NCBI GenBank assembly: GCA_024663395.1 | Contig: JANFAH010000001.1 | Span: 5,766,001-5,830,000, forward strand | Origin: Pisolithus tinctorius | Taxonomy: Eukaryota > Basidiomycota > Agaricomycetes > Boletales > Pisolithaceae | Direction: 5' to 3' | Length of the DNA: 64,000 nt | Shown: one piece after another, positions 44,834 to 57,201 of the stretch | Position numbering within the stretch: position 1 is the stretch's first letter | How the letters are laid out: each line of letters opens with the position of its first letter | The notes under the pieces: generated by a model | Databases searched by the model: none | Told to the model about the DNA's origin: nothing | Seen by the model: only the letters and a program-made list of their open reading frames with translations | Made by a program: the position numbers and the translations under genes

Positions 44834-47283
44834 CTAAGTCCCTTCGTTTCTACTCCCGTATTGGTTTGAAAGCTCGGAATCTTTCCCATCCAGTGCTTCC
44901 TGGATCATGGAAATAGTGCTTTCCAAGCTCCTCCTTCTCGTTGACGGACTCGTCATTGTTGTACCGAGACTCGCTTGGCGGCCGTGTCTGCCACGGAATG
45001 GCATGCGCGACGGTGATATTTGTGAACCCGTTGAGGACGGACCAGTGAGGCTGGACAGACTTCCCGATGAAGGTAAAGAGATAGATGAGTGGGATAGGTC
45101 GATTGTCCCTTCGGTTGTATTCTCTTCGATTGTCTCGGAGGCGGACATGCTTTGTGCTTGTGCGAGGTATGCCTTAGCTTCTTCGGCGTCAAACAGTTCG
45201 GGTGGCAGCCGTTCGTTTTCGATGTCAGATTTCCGTCTTCAGGTATGTCAGCCTAACGCAAGTCCTTTGGCGCAAGACAACGTACGCGTCCTCAAATCCT
45301 GTGATAGCTTCCTTGATGCCTTCTGTACCCAGTGCGAGGGTTCCGAAGGGCAATTTTCCGGAACCAGAAATACTCTTCAACTCGGAAACCTTCTCAGATT
45401 CCTCGCTGTTGGCGTTTCTATGTTAACCACGAGCCGGCAACGTCCAGGGTAAGCAACTTACCGCAGAAGCGCAAATACCCGTGCCATCCGTCCAACAGCA
45501 AGGATCTTATTCTTGATGACTTTCCTCCGCTCGACAGTGTCGTCCACTGGGGCCACGGGTGACGGTAGACTTTCTTCATCGGATTCTTCGAGTTCCTCCT
45601 TGGAACAGGTGTTCAGGACAGCAACCAGCATGTCGGTGACTGACAACACTCTTTAGTACGTAGGCTACAAAAAGCCGTTTGTTACGTACTTTTTTCGCCT
45701 ACGAAAGGCAAGCTCCATGTAAAGACGTCCATGAAATTTGGCAACCAATAAGGATGAGGCGTGCAGTTGAACTGACGAATGTTCATGACATTGCTCTCGT
45801 ACTTCAAAACAGCTGCCTTGTTGTTATACACATCCAGGTAATTTGGAGCAGAGAAAATCGTTATGACCGAAGGGAAACCAGTAGTTTTGGTCTTGCGGTA
45901 CATGCGGTATCTAGATAGAGTTATGAGCGACGAATACCAGATGCTATACAATACAAACCCTGCATCCTGAGCCTCGTGAGCGCGGATAATGGACAACAAG
46001 TTATTGCGCTCCAAGAATTGACATGCAGCTTGATATCTATACACCACACAAACTTAGTGCCAGTTATCTCCGGGTGAACTACGGTGGCCCACGTGAAGAA
46101 GTAAGAGCAACCCCTGACGTGGTTGTGAAGGAAGCTCTCGTTTGTCTTCTCTTGCCCAAAGTCCTCGACGGGATCTGACCATAAGATGTCACACATGAGC
46201 CCGTTTGTAGGTGGCTCGCGGAAACGGTCAATCTGAAAAATATGAGCATGCAAAGAGAGCATCGCGGGGCACGCGTACCGCCCGTATGTCGTCAAGGGTG
46301 TTTAGTTCAGGGGAGAGGCCGCCGTGTATGCACAGAAACTGCTTATTCATGATCGCAGCAAGAGGAAGGGCGCAAAAAGACTCCATGCACGCTTCATAGA
46401 CACGTTCGCTGTACTTATGTTTGCCTGTTGACACGCCGAGTGAGTCCATAGGGAAAGCAACGAGGATATACAAAGCATCGCACACTCAAGCTTGAAGGTA
46501 AAGTAGTCGGTCAGATGCCGACACTCATGGTTGCCGCGCAGGAGAAAGAGGGTATCGGGGTACCATATTTTTAGTGACCAGAGATACAAGACACACTGGG
46601 AAAAAAAAGTCAATTCCGCACGAGAGATCGACGAGCGGAGACTTGCCTCAATGCTGAAGTACCCTCGGTCAACATAGTCCCCCAGGAAAAGATATCTTGT
46701 ATCGGCAGGAGGACCTCCGACTTCGAATAATTTCATGAGATCATACTACACCCCAGTATTGTTCAGCATACCAAGAAAAGGAGAGGTTCACACATACATA
46801 TTGTCCATGGACGTCGCCACAGACTGGATCGCATAGATGGGGTAAGTCCAACCACGTCGTATCCACTCGTGCTACTGACCTGTGATTGGGGCATCTACGT
46901 GCAGCACATTTGGCTCGACGCGCAATAACGCCGTCGCCTTCTCAATGATCCACAGCGCCTGATCGTCGCTCAGACGACCCTCCCGGTAGAAATGGTTTTT
47001 GAGGTACGCAATATCTGGTTTGCTGGGATCTTGTCGCGAAAAGAATTGGGCACTGGTGGGCATCAACATCGCCGGAGCTTGGACCTGGGCGACCCTGTGT
47101 TAGCCATCCTACAAGCGGTGAGGATTGAGAGCATAGGCATACATCTTTAACGACACGTTCTTGGGTACTGACTGTGCTTCCATCTTCTAGGACGTGCTGC
47201 GAAAAATCGATGGTTGAAGGTCGCCGCCTGTGCTGAATCTGCTCGATCGCCCTGTCGACTCGAGCCTGGGGGATATGCACCAT
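44834..47283 (-). CDS. CNA1: calcineurin A (protein phosphatase 2B catalytic subunit), twelve exons
   Basis: Exons, descending: 47283-47143, 47084-46880, 46823-46798, 46745-46647, 46595-46484, 46424-46279, 46232-46093, 46036-45959, 45910-45690, 45639-45462, 45405-45286 and 45236-44834. All phases agree, giving 622 residues. The phosphatase core has [49 protein letters not shown] and [12 protein letters not shown]. Downstream are the calmodulin-binding segment ([19 protein letters not shown]) and the autoinhibitory-type ITGFEDA...NERLPPE. The tail is Ser-rich. Intron 4 uses a GC donor (GCAAGT). It is a Ca2+/calmodulin-activated Ser/Thr phosphatase acting with calcineurin B in stress and wall signalling. 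Confidence 0.96.
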
Positions 47284-47517
47284 GATCGAAAGAATCTAAG
47301 TGAGACAGGAAACGCGAACAGCGACGACCAGGGCACGCGGGATGGGGGCGATGGATAAAGATGAGTTTCAGGCTTTTTGTATGTAATTTGGCGACGAGTC
47401 GATCCAGGGCTTGCTGGTAAGGTTAAGGGCCAGCGTCCAAAGATAGCAAGTACTAGCGCACAACAATACGAATGGAATAAAAGTTTCTATGGACAGTAGC
47501 GTACAGAGGTCTCGGGA

Positions 47518-48707
47518 CTACGAAGTAAAATATGCTTGCAAAACGTGACTCGCGACATTGAAGCCGAGAAGGGAGACCACATAGCTCGCAAACAGCGGCA
47601 GCAGCGGCGAGAGCAGAATCTCAGCACGTATCAGGAATGGTAAAGCTAGAGATAACATCCGTTACCAGCGAATGGGCGACAGGCGTAGAGTGCAACTCAC
47701 CACTAAGTCCGAGATAAACACCGTAGATGTACTGGGCGAATCTGAAAGAAGGGATGAGGATGCGCATGAACGCGAATTACATAGTACGGAAACGTACCCT
47801 GCGAGATACAATGTGTTACCGACTAGCAGGCATACCCATCTATCCCTCAGAATGACGGGTAGCAGAAGCAGTTGTGCCACGTAAAGAGTCAGAAAGAGTG
47901 GAAAGAATGCGTTGGTGTGGACATCAAACGTGTAAGCCCATTCCACAGACATGTCCGTTGGGGACGAATGAGAGGTCGGAGACAAAAGCACTCTGTTTGC
48001 AAACAACCTGGGAAATCAACCCATCGTGAGCGCAGCACTTCCAATAGACGCTCACATCCTCACCGTATCACGGTTGCCATTACCACACCAACAAGAAGAA
48101 AGTCTCGTAAGATCATAATAAAGCCTAGCTTTACGGCGTCAAAGACGGTGTAAGAATACACCGTGGACCACGCCAGCGCAACGACTAGGGACCAGGGTTG
48201 TAAACGATCACGCAGGTCATCCATATACCCTTACCAAACAGACATCCAAAAAGGAGGACCAATATCGCAGGGTCGTCCCGAGCCCAGGTATTTTTCGTCT
48301 CTGCAGAGAGTATTTGTTACTTTTGAACCAGTAATTTTGCGGTAACGATGCACGCTCACGCTTGTGGTAGTATACATTGCGGTAGCTATTGCACTGTCAA
48401 TTGCAATGGTCGACTAATAGGTAGCCATCGACGGCTTACACTCTCTTCGGTGCGAGGCATAGGTAAGACAGCTGCCACAGAGCGAGTTCGAAGTCCTAAC
48501 GAGGACGCTAAGTTCCCGCGGTAGACTCGATGGGATTTCTCCTACCATTTGCTGGAATCTATGTAGTCTCCGAAATATCAAAGGGACACGACTCGAGACT
48601 GGGGTTGAGGCCATGCTATGATTAGGATAAGAAGGCGAGGTTAGGGGAAGGACCGGCATGTCTGCATTGATTCTTGGACGTCGAAAAAGAGTGCGTGGGC
48701 TGGACAC
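47518..48707 (-). CDS. GMH1: UNC50/GMH1-family Golgi membrane protein, eight exons
   Basis: Exons, descending: 48707-48546, 48495-48440, 48385-48360, 48300-48235, 48184-48064, 48007-47798, 47741-47701 and 47645-47518. All junctions keep phase, giving 269 residues. Family marks are RRLHRFQQMDFELALWQLSY, PKRVYRNVYYHKQTKNTWAR, VEWAYTFDVHTNAFFPLF, GFAQYIYGVYLGL and FASYVVSLLGFNVA. About five hydrophobic membrane segments are seen. UNC50 proteins reside in the Golgi/ER and assist transport or recruitment of Arf-GEFs (Gmh1-Gea in yeast). The alternative start at 48659 (MPVLPL) would shorten the N-terminus. It is divergent from the WW-domain gene. Confidence 0.92.
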
Positions 48708-48880
48708 TTTTGACAGATGGACGCTGATGCCTGGTAATTTAGTAGTGTACCATAAGGACGACAGTCTGAGGAGAGATCGGAGTTCAAACTTTAGGTCGGC
48801 GCACCTTCGGCCTCACTTCACGTCAAAAACTCCCCCCTCGGCGACACCTTTTATTCTCCACCCGTTGGTACGTGTTTGAC

Positions 48881-51800
48881 ATGGCAGACGAGACAGAAGT
48901 CCTGGATTGGGGGAACGAAGAGGAGGAGCGGGTAGCATTAGGCGAGCAAGGTAGTTTCGCAGCAGAGGAAGATGCGGTGTCGCTAGGTGGCGACGAGGAG
49001 GACGAGTTTTTGGCTCACCAGTCTCGTGTTCCTCAGCGCACAAGTCGTCCTCAGACTCCTTTGACGGCCACGGAACCACCAGGAAAGCAAGACGCCCCAG
49101 CGGCCCAGGCGAAGGCAAATCTCCCGAGCAAGTCTGACCCAGCGCGCGCAGATACCCCGTCCAAATATCAGCAGTCGGATAAGGAGGCAGACGAGGGTGC
49201 TCTCCGACCGTCTTCTGCTCTTTCGCGCCCAATTGGAAAGCTGACCCATGCTTTGCCTCCAAAGCCTTTGGTGACAATTATGCCGTTCGTCCATCCTTCT
49301 CACCCTTCCACCTTTGAAGCTACAGCCATGGCTAGTCTCACTGAACGCAACAAGAGAGACGGTGTCGGCCAAAAAGCACACGCTCATGACAACGATGATT
49401 CGCTTCCCCCAGGGTGGGAGGTCAAATTGTCCCGAAGTACCGGTGAAGTCTACTATTACAATAGCAGAACGCAAGAGTCTACTTGGACTCAGCCCGGCAG
49501 TACTTCATTCCGCGACCAAGCTTATCGCTCTGAAGTTCCTCTTGATAGGGGTGTTTCAAGCAGAAATGGTGACGTGCCCTCACGTACAGGTCGCTCGGAT
49601 GGCGGTGATATGTCTTATGAGGACCGTCACTACCGTCCAGGAGAAAACGGTCGGCGTGATGATAGATCTGGTCAAACTCACTCTGGTGATTCCTATCAGG
49701 CTCTGAACAGGCAAAACGATCGCTCGCCTATGCCGTCTCGCACCCGTGATAGTGAAAGAGGGCTGTCCTCGCGCCGACCCCCCTCACCTATCCGTAGCGA
49801 TGCGCAAAGTGTGCTTCGTGAAGCGCCAGCGCTCTCTGCGCTGTCTTCCGAAGACCGCGTCTGGATTGCAAATGATATGACCGTCGAACCTCGCTCTCGT
49901 GAACGCAGGCATCGCGACTCGGCTGCACCTCCAAATCTCGATCGTCGTCATCCAGGGGATGCAGACAAGTCAGCAACTCTAAGTACGTTATCAACTCCCT
50001 CCCCCTCTCGTCTCCATATTTCCACTGCTCCCGGGCGCCAAAGCTCCTCCCGAGGTGGAGGACGGAGCATAAAGCCACTGTCTTGCGAAGCCTTGGGAGT
50101 CGAGTTGCGCTGTACGATCCCTTCTTCCTTTTTATTCGACTTACTCGCCTGGACACACGGACGCTCATCATGGATCCCTATCTTCCCCCTTTTCTCCCCC
50201 TTTCCCCCTTTCTATCTGTTCCCTCTTTTTGCCATCCCCTATCCTTTGTTGTCTAGGACCGGGTTCGCCTGTCATCTATACCCGTGACTCCCAGGATTCG
50301 GCAACATTGTTGCACTCTTCGAGTAAATCCGCGCAACCGCCATCCGACCCATCTGCATCCAGACACAACAACCGCTTCTCGCAGTCTGCTATTCCACGAG
50401 CTGACCAAACACAAACTACCAGCCGCAACAGCATTCTACAGCAGTCACACGATGACACCTCCACCTTACGTCGCTCTCCCGCTGACGACATTCCGGTTAG
50501 AGGACCCCCTTCTGCCCCTAGATCCTTGCCAGATACGCGAGGGAGCTCCTCTGTGCCCATCGCGGCGGAAGTACAACGTACGTATCTTCCAGACATCATG
50601 ACAGCCGTCCTCATGCCAACGTCGACCGGCCTCTATGCACACGTCTATTATGCCTGCGTGTTTACCCTCAGGCTCACATAGGCGGCCGCCATTGCCTCCT
50701 CAGAGTGCCATCTACCGGGAGGGTTCAAGACAGACTTCGGATGGTACTAGTCGTCCTGCCCGCACGTCTGCGGGTGACATGCTGGGTAACTCAATGCACG
50801 AGCGCGGTCCAAGGACTGCTCACACAGAAAACGATATCATGCTTTCCGATTATCACTCATCACAACCCGTGTCAACGCGCGGCCGGACTTCACTACCACC
50901 CAAGAAAGATGACAGTCCTGATCGTATTGAACGTGACCCTCCTCACAATTCTCGCCGTGGCAAGTCTCGAGGGAAAGCCGCGCAGGTTATTGATTCCTAC
51001 GCTCCGAATGAGTCTTCTATATCGCGGGAGCGTGATTCTGACAGCATGGATATTGATGACGCTCAGCATAGGCCTTCTGACCTGACAAGGTACCCTGCGC
51101 GGCTGCCACTGGCGGGGGACGAACTCAAAAATCGCACCGAACGGAACCCAAGGTCCGGGAAGGAATCGATTGAGCCTGGGCAACGGAGAGGTTGTACCCT
51201 GCATCGATCACCATCACACTGTTCGCTTATCCAAGTCTGCTAGGGCCTCCTCTCCCTGAACATCCCCACCCCGAGTCTTCCGCTGCTGTTCGTTCAGCCC
51301 CCGTGAAGGATGAGGACGGTCACCATCCGGTGGTTAGTCTTCAGATAATGCATCGTCCGGGCCCTAACGGTATCCGTTTAGAGGGATTGTACATATTCTC
51401 AAACTAGCACACGCCTTCCACCGACCGCGCCAGGTGTGCGTCTGTCTGGGACGAATAACATACCGATCGGTTCACGAATCAAGTTCAATGCTTCGGCCCC
51501 GTCGCAGAATACACGACCCCCTGTTATTTCTACGAGCAATGCGGAACCGCTGAGCAACCTTGCACGCTCTGCTGCTAGAGAAGGACTGCGAGTGCGCTGT
51601 TTTCCCTCCCTTTCGTACTTTTGCTTAGTCATCACCAGCCCGCCTCTGATGTTGATATGACTGGTCCGCAGAACGTCGAACAACGACGCCCCCCAACAGC
51701 TGCACTTGTACGTTTTGCTGCGTTCCCGACGTTTATTACATTGACCGTATGCAGCAGTTAGCAGCTAATGAGCCGTCTGCCACATCTCCTATCGCATCTA

Positions 51801-52734
51801 CGCGACCTGTGAAGGTAGGTCTTTGCCAGTCATACCATCCCGTCTGCTAATGCAAAAGGCGTAGACCAGATTCGGGCCTCCCATCAACAGGGACGCTTCT
51901 AACGGCACACGCCGAGATGCCTCCCCGGAGAGCCCCCGATCATTTGATCACCCTCCTGATGATGCTTCTCGTGCAACGCCGCCACCTACGTCTAGAGAGT
52001 CGTCGATCTTGCGTATAGAGAGGCCTGACACCCAGGGTGGTCTGTCTCGGCACGCCGATACCGGCGCCCACGTTTATGTCCCCGATAAAGTGCGCTCCCC
52101 TACTACCTTTACCCGTTCCCCCCCTCCACACATGCCCGAGCAACTTGACGAAGGAGGGGGACGAATAAACCAAAAACGCGATGTCCCCGCCCCAACGCTG
52201 GCACATAGAAGGCGTACAATGGACACATATGTCCCGGAGCGTACCAAAGAGTTTCAAGATGCCCAGGGGGATCATTACGTCGTTCAGCCGCTTCCGACGA
52301 TGAACACCACCCGGTTTGGAGATCGCGCGGAGAGGGGACCTGTCATGCACCCCGAGCGCGCTCTCCTACTTCATCATGGACTTCCACCAAGACCTCAAGT
52401 AGACGTACCGCGATCGCATTCTGGCAGACCGCCCCGCCGTGACAAAGCCGACAGCCAAACAGAGTCATCCAGAGGCGGGCGTAGACTACAACCGCCTTTG
52501 CAGCTACCTGGCCGTCCATCCGAAGTTACCAATGTTAGTCCAGGTCGTGGTGGGTCCCTCTTGGACCGCCTAGCCCCTGGTGGTGGTGAGAGGTCGACAA
52601 TCGTGCCTACGAAGAGAGACCGAGAGATGATGTCTGGCGGTACGCTGATAGATCATGATGGTGACGGATCCGACAACCAGAAGCGTGCCAGGAGGCGGAG
52701 CATGAAGTCAAGGAAATCTAAATTTTCTCAATGA
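48881..52734 (+). CDS. WW-domain protein with long disordered Arg/Ser/Pro-rich tail, multi-exon
   Basis: The start is the ATG at 48881 (MADETEVLDWGNEEEE). One WW domain lies at about residues 176-206, from LPPGWEVKLSRSTG through YYYN to the second Trp in STWTQP. The rest is low complexity, rich in RS, RD and SP dipeptides, and ends with a basic tail (NQKRARRRSMKSRKSKF). The gene is split by several introns. Clear ones start near 49981 (GTACGT) and end near 50256 (TTGTCTAG). Others lie around 50577-50690, 51200-51410 and 51700-51870, which I did not resolve fully. The composition suggests an RNA-processing or transcription-associated factor that binds proline-rich partners, an inference from domain content only. 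Confidence 0.8.
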
Positions 52735-52856
52735 GTTGTTGATGTGTCGTAGGCGCCACCTTATCCTTGCATATTATTGTCTTTCTTTTATCGACTCATT
52801 ATCCCAGCTATGATTTAGTTTATTCATCCTGCTTGCTAGCGTCCATAATGATACTC

Positions 52857-54596
52857 CTAACTCAGAGTGGATTTTCGAGCAAGCTCCGAGAATACCTCTG
52901 GTTTCCAATGCACATGCACATGATCCAAATCCCCTCTCGGCATTAACCATTCGAGAATCATGAAAAATAGGCAATCCACAAGTAAAATTACCGTATAAAT
53001 TGGCCCAGCAAACGGTCCAAGCGACATTGTACTGCAGTGACCACTAAGTTGATGCTCCTCCAATCACACATGGTGCTTACCGTTGTATCCGAGTGCAAAA
53101 ATCGATCTGCTCGGACTGTATTACACCTTGGTAGACCCTTTCTGTGCGCTCAGCGACTTGCATCCAATCATAGAACCCCTTCACTCGCTCATGTGCTTCC
53201 TGGGGATCGTGTTTTCCTTCGGAAATGATTTGGATAGCTTCGGAGACAGCCCGAAACACATCTATCAAACCATCAGCATCGTTGTGTTGCTGGGACCGCA
53301 ATGTGTGACATACCGTCCTCGTCTGGATAAGCGAAAGAGATCATGTCCTCGGGTAAGATTTCAGGTACACCGCCAACGCGAGTGGAGACGACGTAAAGAC
53401 CTGTGCATGCGGCTTCGAGGATGGCGATCCCAAACGATTCTGTCAGCGACGTATTCAAGAATATTGAACCACGAGTGAGGATCTTTCGCGGGAAGGTAAG
53501 GCACGTTTGCTGGACGGTGGGTGCGTTTAAAACTTTCCACGTACGTCTCGCACATCACGGTGCCGAACGGACCCGAGGAGCTCTATTCTTTCCTGCAGTA
53601 AATGGCGTTCCCTTACTTGAAGCAGGTCGTTCAATTTTGGACCGTCCCCACCTGTCGGTTGGTCAAAATCTCAGTTAATGCATAAGTTCATGCTCATTTC
53701 ATACCTACGATGAACTTGACGTTCGGAAAGGCCGCACACACACGAGGTGCAGTGGCCACAAGAAGATCAATGCCTTTCCTGTATGCAAGTCGCGAGAGTA
53801 CCACGATGTTGACTACCTTCGTCTGAGCACCGGTACACATATTTTCAGAGCACAGCAAGGACTCACTGGTGTCGGTTGGCCGTGGTTGCGGAGAAGGAGT
53901 GAACTGCTCGGCGACCAAGGCATTTGGAATGGTATACACGCTGGGACGCACTGCCGACACTGAAGGATTATCCTCTGACGTCTCAAACAGTTGACCGCGC
54001 AAGACAGTGTTTTCTCGACTAGAAAATTTCTGTATGAGCATTACCCCCCTTCAGTACACCGTACCAAGCTCACCCAGTATGCGAAACACAAATTACCGCG
54101 TCAACATTCTTCAAAGCGGCCGCCAGCAACTTGTTAGTCAGTATGCTCGCTGCATCTTCGAAACCGAACAAACTATGGTCGGTAAACACAGTGCGCACGC
54201 CGAAAAAATGGGAATGTAGAATAGCTTCCTGACCAAGGGAAGACAAACTAGCATGTGCATGAACCAAGTTTATGTGTTCCCGCACAATGATGGTACGGAA
54301 GTACGGAAGAAACGTGAAGTAGTTTGGTAGGGTGGCGGAGGAGGCGATCGTCGGGAACGGGATGTGGTACACTTTCAAAGAAGGCAGCAGCCAGCGAATT
54401 CCGACACGGTCAGGAGGATGGCTGTGTGTGATTACTATGACCTGCAAGTTGTGATGAGTGGCATGCACGACCGACGAGTAACTTAGCGTGCTTTGTGTCC
54501 TCTGCGGATGAGGTTTGCACTTAGCATAAATATATGATTTTCTACTCCACCCACGTTGGGGTGGAAGAAATCCGACACCATCCTAGGATCCTGCAT
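52857..54596 (-). CDS. GPI3: PIG-A/GPI3: catalytic subunit of GPI-GlcNAc transferase, multi-exon
   Basis: The likely start is the ATG at 54596 ([19 protein letters not shown]). Exons 54596-54492, 54441-54074 and one from 54018 keep phase. The family motifs continue as [74 protein letters not shown], and the E-x7-E motif in [11 protein letters not shown]. The C-terminus holds a membrane anchor ([19 protein letters not shown]) and ends at 52857. The enzyme transfers GlcNAc from UDP-GlcNAc to phosphatidylinositol at the ER, the first step of GPI-anchor synthesis. The first intron appears to use a GC donor (GCACGC). The gene converges with the WW gene. Confidence 0.93.
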
Positions 54597-54754
54597 CAGA
54601 TTCGTTCTGCATTAACCAGTTATTTATGGGACATACGCAATAGAAAGTGCTCCATCCTTCATGCTTATGGAGCCCACAATGTAAGGAATGCGATTCAATA
54701 GCAGCCGGGAGTCCACGAACCTTGGAAGAGTCACGAGGGACGAAAAAAGAAAAC

Positions 54755-54827
54755 TAGTCCGGCCGAGGATCGAACTCGGAGCCTTCTGTGTGTGAGACAG
54801 AAATCATAACCATTAGACCACCGAACT
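54755..54827 (-). tRNA. tRNA-Val(CAC)
   Basis: A 73-nt cloverleaf lies on the minus strand. Acceptor AGTTCGG pairs with CCGGACT (one T-G pair), followed by discriminator A. The anticodon stem TCTGT/ACAGA encloses CTCACAC, anticodon CAC. The T stem CCGAG/CTCGG has the loop TTCGATC. No intron is present. Confidence 0.93.
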
Positions 54828-55028
54828 GGCGAAGGTATATATTCCACTCGCACATCATAATCGGCATTTCCAAGCCCCCTTGGCTCGGTACTATGCAATG
54901 TATGAGTTGATACCGAGCATAGCACAAATGGTCATGAGATCAGAATATATTGGAGGAGTTCGTGATATCCAACAGAAATAGCAACAAGATAGTTAAAACC
55001 ATGAATCGACATCAGACGCTGCAACCCC

Positions 55029-56910
55029 CTACGACGCGTCCCGCCCCTGATCCTGTTCTGTATGGCAAGATTCCCGGAGCTCCTCTTCCAAAGCTTTCCG
55101 ACCCTCGGCAGTCAAGACTGGGACACCGGAACTTATGTCCTTCTCAAAGTAATGCGGGATAAACCTGGTTTCGCGTTAATCCACACAGAAGAAAAGAGAT
55201 AGCCTTGAAGCTTACTCCTGGCCCTTACGCTTGCGTTCACTTGCTTCGTCGCGCTGTCTCTGCTCGATGACCAGTTTATGCTTTGTCGCATCACTGTACT
55301 CCTTGTTAAGCAGCCTTGAAGTGACATTATCCCACAATTTCCGAGACTCGTTGGGTAGCTGCTTCTCAAGAGGACGAACGACCTTCGGCACGACTTGCAG
55401 AGCCGAGAGATCCACCAGGGTTTCATACTCCGAAGTGATTGACAGTGAGACACTTGAGCGAGAGCCAGATGCTGAATCCATCCGCCGCCAGCGAATTTGG
55501 CCCCTCCAGCACCCATCAAAATGGGCAAGAACGTACGACTGTGGTACGTGCTTGACTTTGGTCCACTGCTCGAATTCCGTGTCACCTTCATCGTATGTAT
55601 GTATCACACCTTCGACAAGGAAGTGGGCCTTTCCAATCCACGACTGAACGGGTAGCCGAGGTCAGACATGTTCAATCAACGCGGTAGACGCCAGCTTACC
55701 TCGTCTTTATACTCAATTACTGCCCTTAGCCGCTGCTTGCCATTTCCTCCAGTGCATGTAATGATGGTTGAATCCGCTACTGTGATGTAAAAGTTTCCTC
55801 TAAGGATTCCATTGACGCTTGCCACGGGATGCGTGACGTGGTATCTCTCTCCCTCTCCGGGACCACCGGTGATATCAATGAAGATGCCCTTGTTGAATGA
55901 ACCAGGTGTGACACGTAAGGCAGTACCTGATACCCTGGAAGATATCTGGTCAATTCCCTTCATTTCGATAGACCGTGCAGGGCATGACGCATAGTAAGCA
56001 GACACAGGCGGATGGTGCGATACCTGCTCCGTCAGGTATGCCACACGGATGTGATCAGAGCTGCGGGCCTCACACGACCCCAAGGAGAGATTCGACATGG
56101 AACCGGAGAGCGCTTCATCGACCACGGGCTCTTCGGGGGTAAGAGTTGTGGAAAAACCTGGCTTAATTTTGGAAAGTAGGCTGAGGCCGCTGCGAATGCT
56201 CTTGAAACTGTTCTCGCTGTGCCCGCTCTTGACGCTGACTGTCTCGAAGGGAAGTGCCGTGGTTGAGGCGGGTGCTGAGTGTGTATGCGTGGCATGAGTT
56301 CTCAAAATGGGGTGCTTGGCAGGGTCGGAGGAATATTGGACCGGAGGCACGTCCCAGTGCGAACGGAAGTGCTCTCCGAGAACAGAATTATAAGGTTTGC
56401 ATACTTTGCCGTGCTGCAGAGAGGCTATTTAGTATACTGGTCGAAAAGGGTAGATACTTACAATGAACTTGAGATCCTTTGTAAATGTGAACCGCACCAC
56501 AGCAACCATGCGCTCAAAGGGATCATCATGGTCATTAATCCTGGTCGGAAGTCAGAGGACGCGCTCTAAGCCGAGCTCTACGGACCGACATACGCTGCAA
56601 ACAAATCAGGTCTATCCAGGTAATGCCAATATTCCAGGTTTGGCAAAGGCTCGAGCAAGGACGCGGGTAAGGAGAGGCGCCTGGTGGCTCATGCTCAGTG
56701 GTTGGGGATGTGGAGAAGGCACGACACCCACATTGCAGCAATGTCTTTCACACCCAAAGACTTCTTGACGAGCTGTACAATCATCCTAAGCCTTCCAACG
56801 TCCCCAGTATCGCCAGAATCAGAGACGGAAATGGCTGGCCCTGGAGCATCGTCGTCGACGACCACGTCCTCTGGCATCGTAGGTGTAACAGCACCCACTG
56901 TGTCGACCAT
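55029..56910 (-). CDS. oxysterol-binding protein-related lipid transfer protein, multi-exon
   Basis: The start is the ATG at 56910 (MVDTVGAVTPTMPEDVVVDD). The ORP ligand domain covers most of the protein. The OSBP fingerprint is EQVSHHPPVSAYYASCP at about 56015, preceded by NLSLGSCEARSSDHIRVAYL, and followed by GIFIDITGGPGEGERYHVTH and the fold-typical GILRGNFYITVADSTIITC. A later exon gives SWIGKAHFLVEGVIHTYDE, and the end reads QEFIPHYFEKDISS across a GTAAGC...AACCAG intron, stopping at 55029. ORPs move sterols or PI4P between membranes. No PH domain is seen, as in the short yeast Kes1-type members. Not every exon boundary was fixed. Confidence 0.88.
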
Positions 56911-57201
56911 AGTTTGCAATCGTGATGTCTAAAGAGTGTATTAAGGGGAGACTGGTAGAAGTAAGAAGTAAAGAATGTGGTGGGATCCTTTGTTTAGTCT
57001 AAGATCGCTAACGCGGGTAGCTCCCACAAGGAAAGCCAAGATTCGGCCAAGCACGTGCGCAGATACACTTGGTTTTGTATGTACACACATCCCACCAGAG
57101 CCAAATCGTTCGGTAATGAAGTAGATGCGACATACATTACTCAGTCGGTTGACATGGACAATCCAGTGCTCACAACCTGTAACAGGTAACAACTCAATCA
57201 C

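Noticed and set aside
53820..53870. GTGAGT...CTCAG intron inside PIG-A
   Set aside because: Removing it breaks the frame, whereas the uninterrupted frame continues into [17 protein letters not shown]. The sequence is kept as exon.
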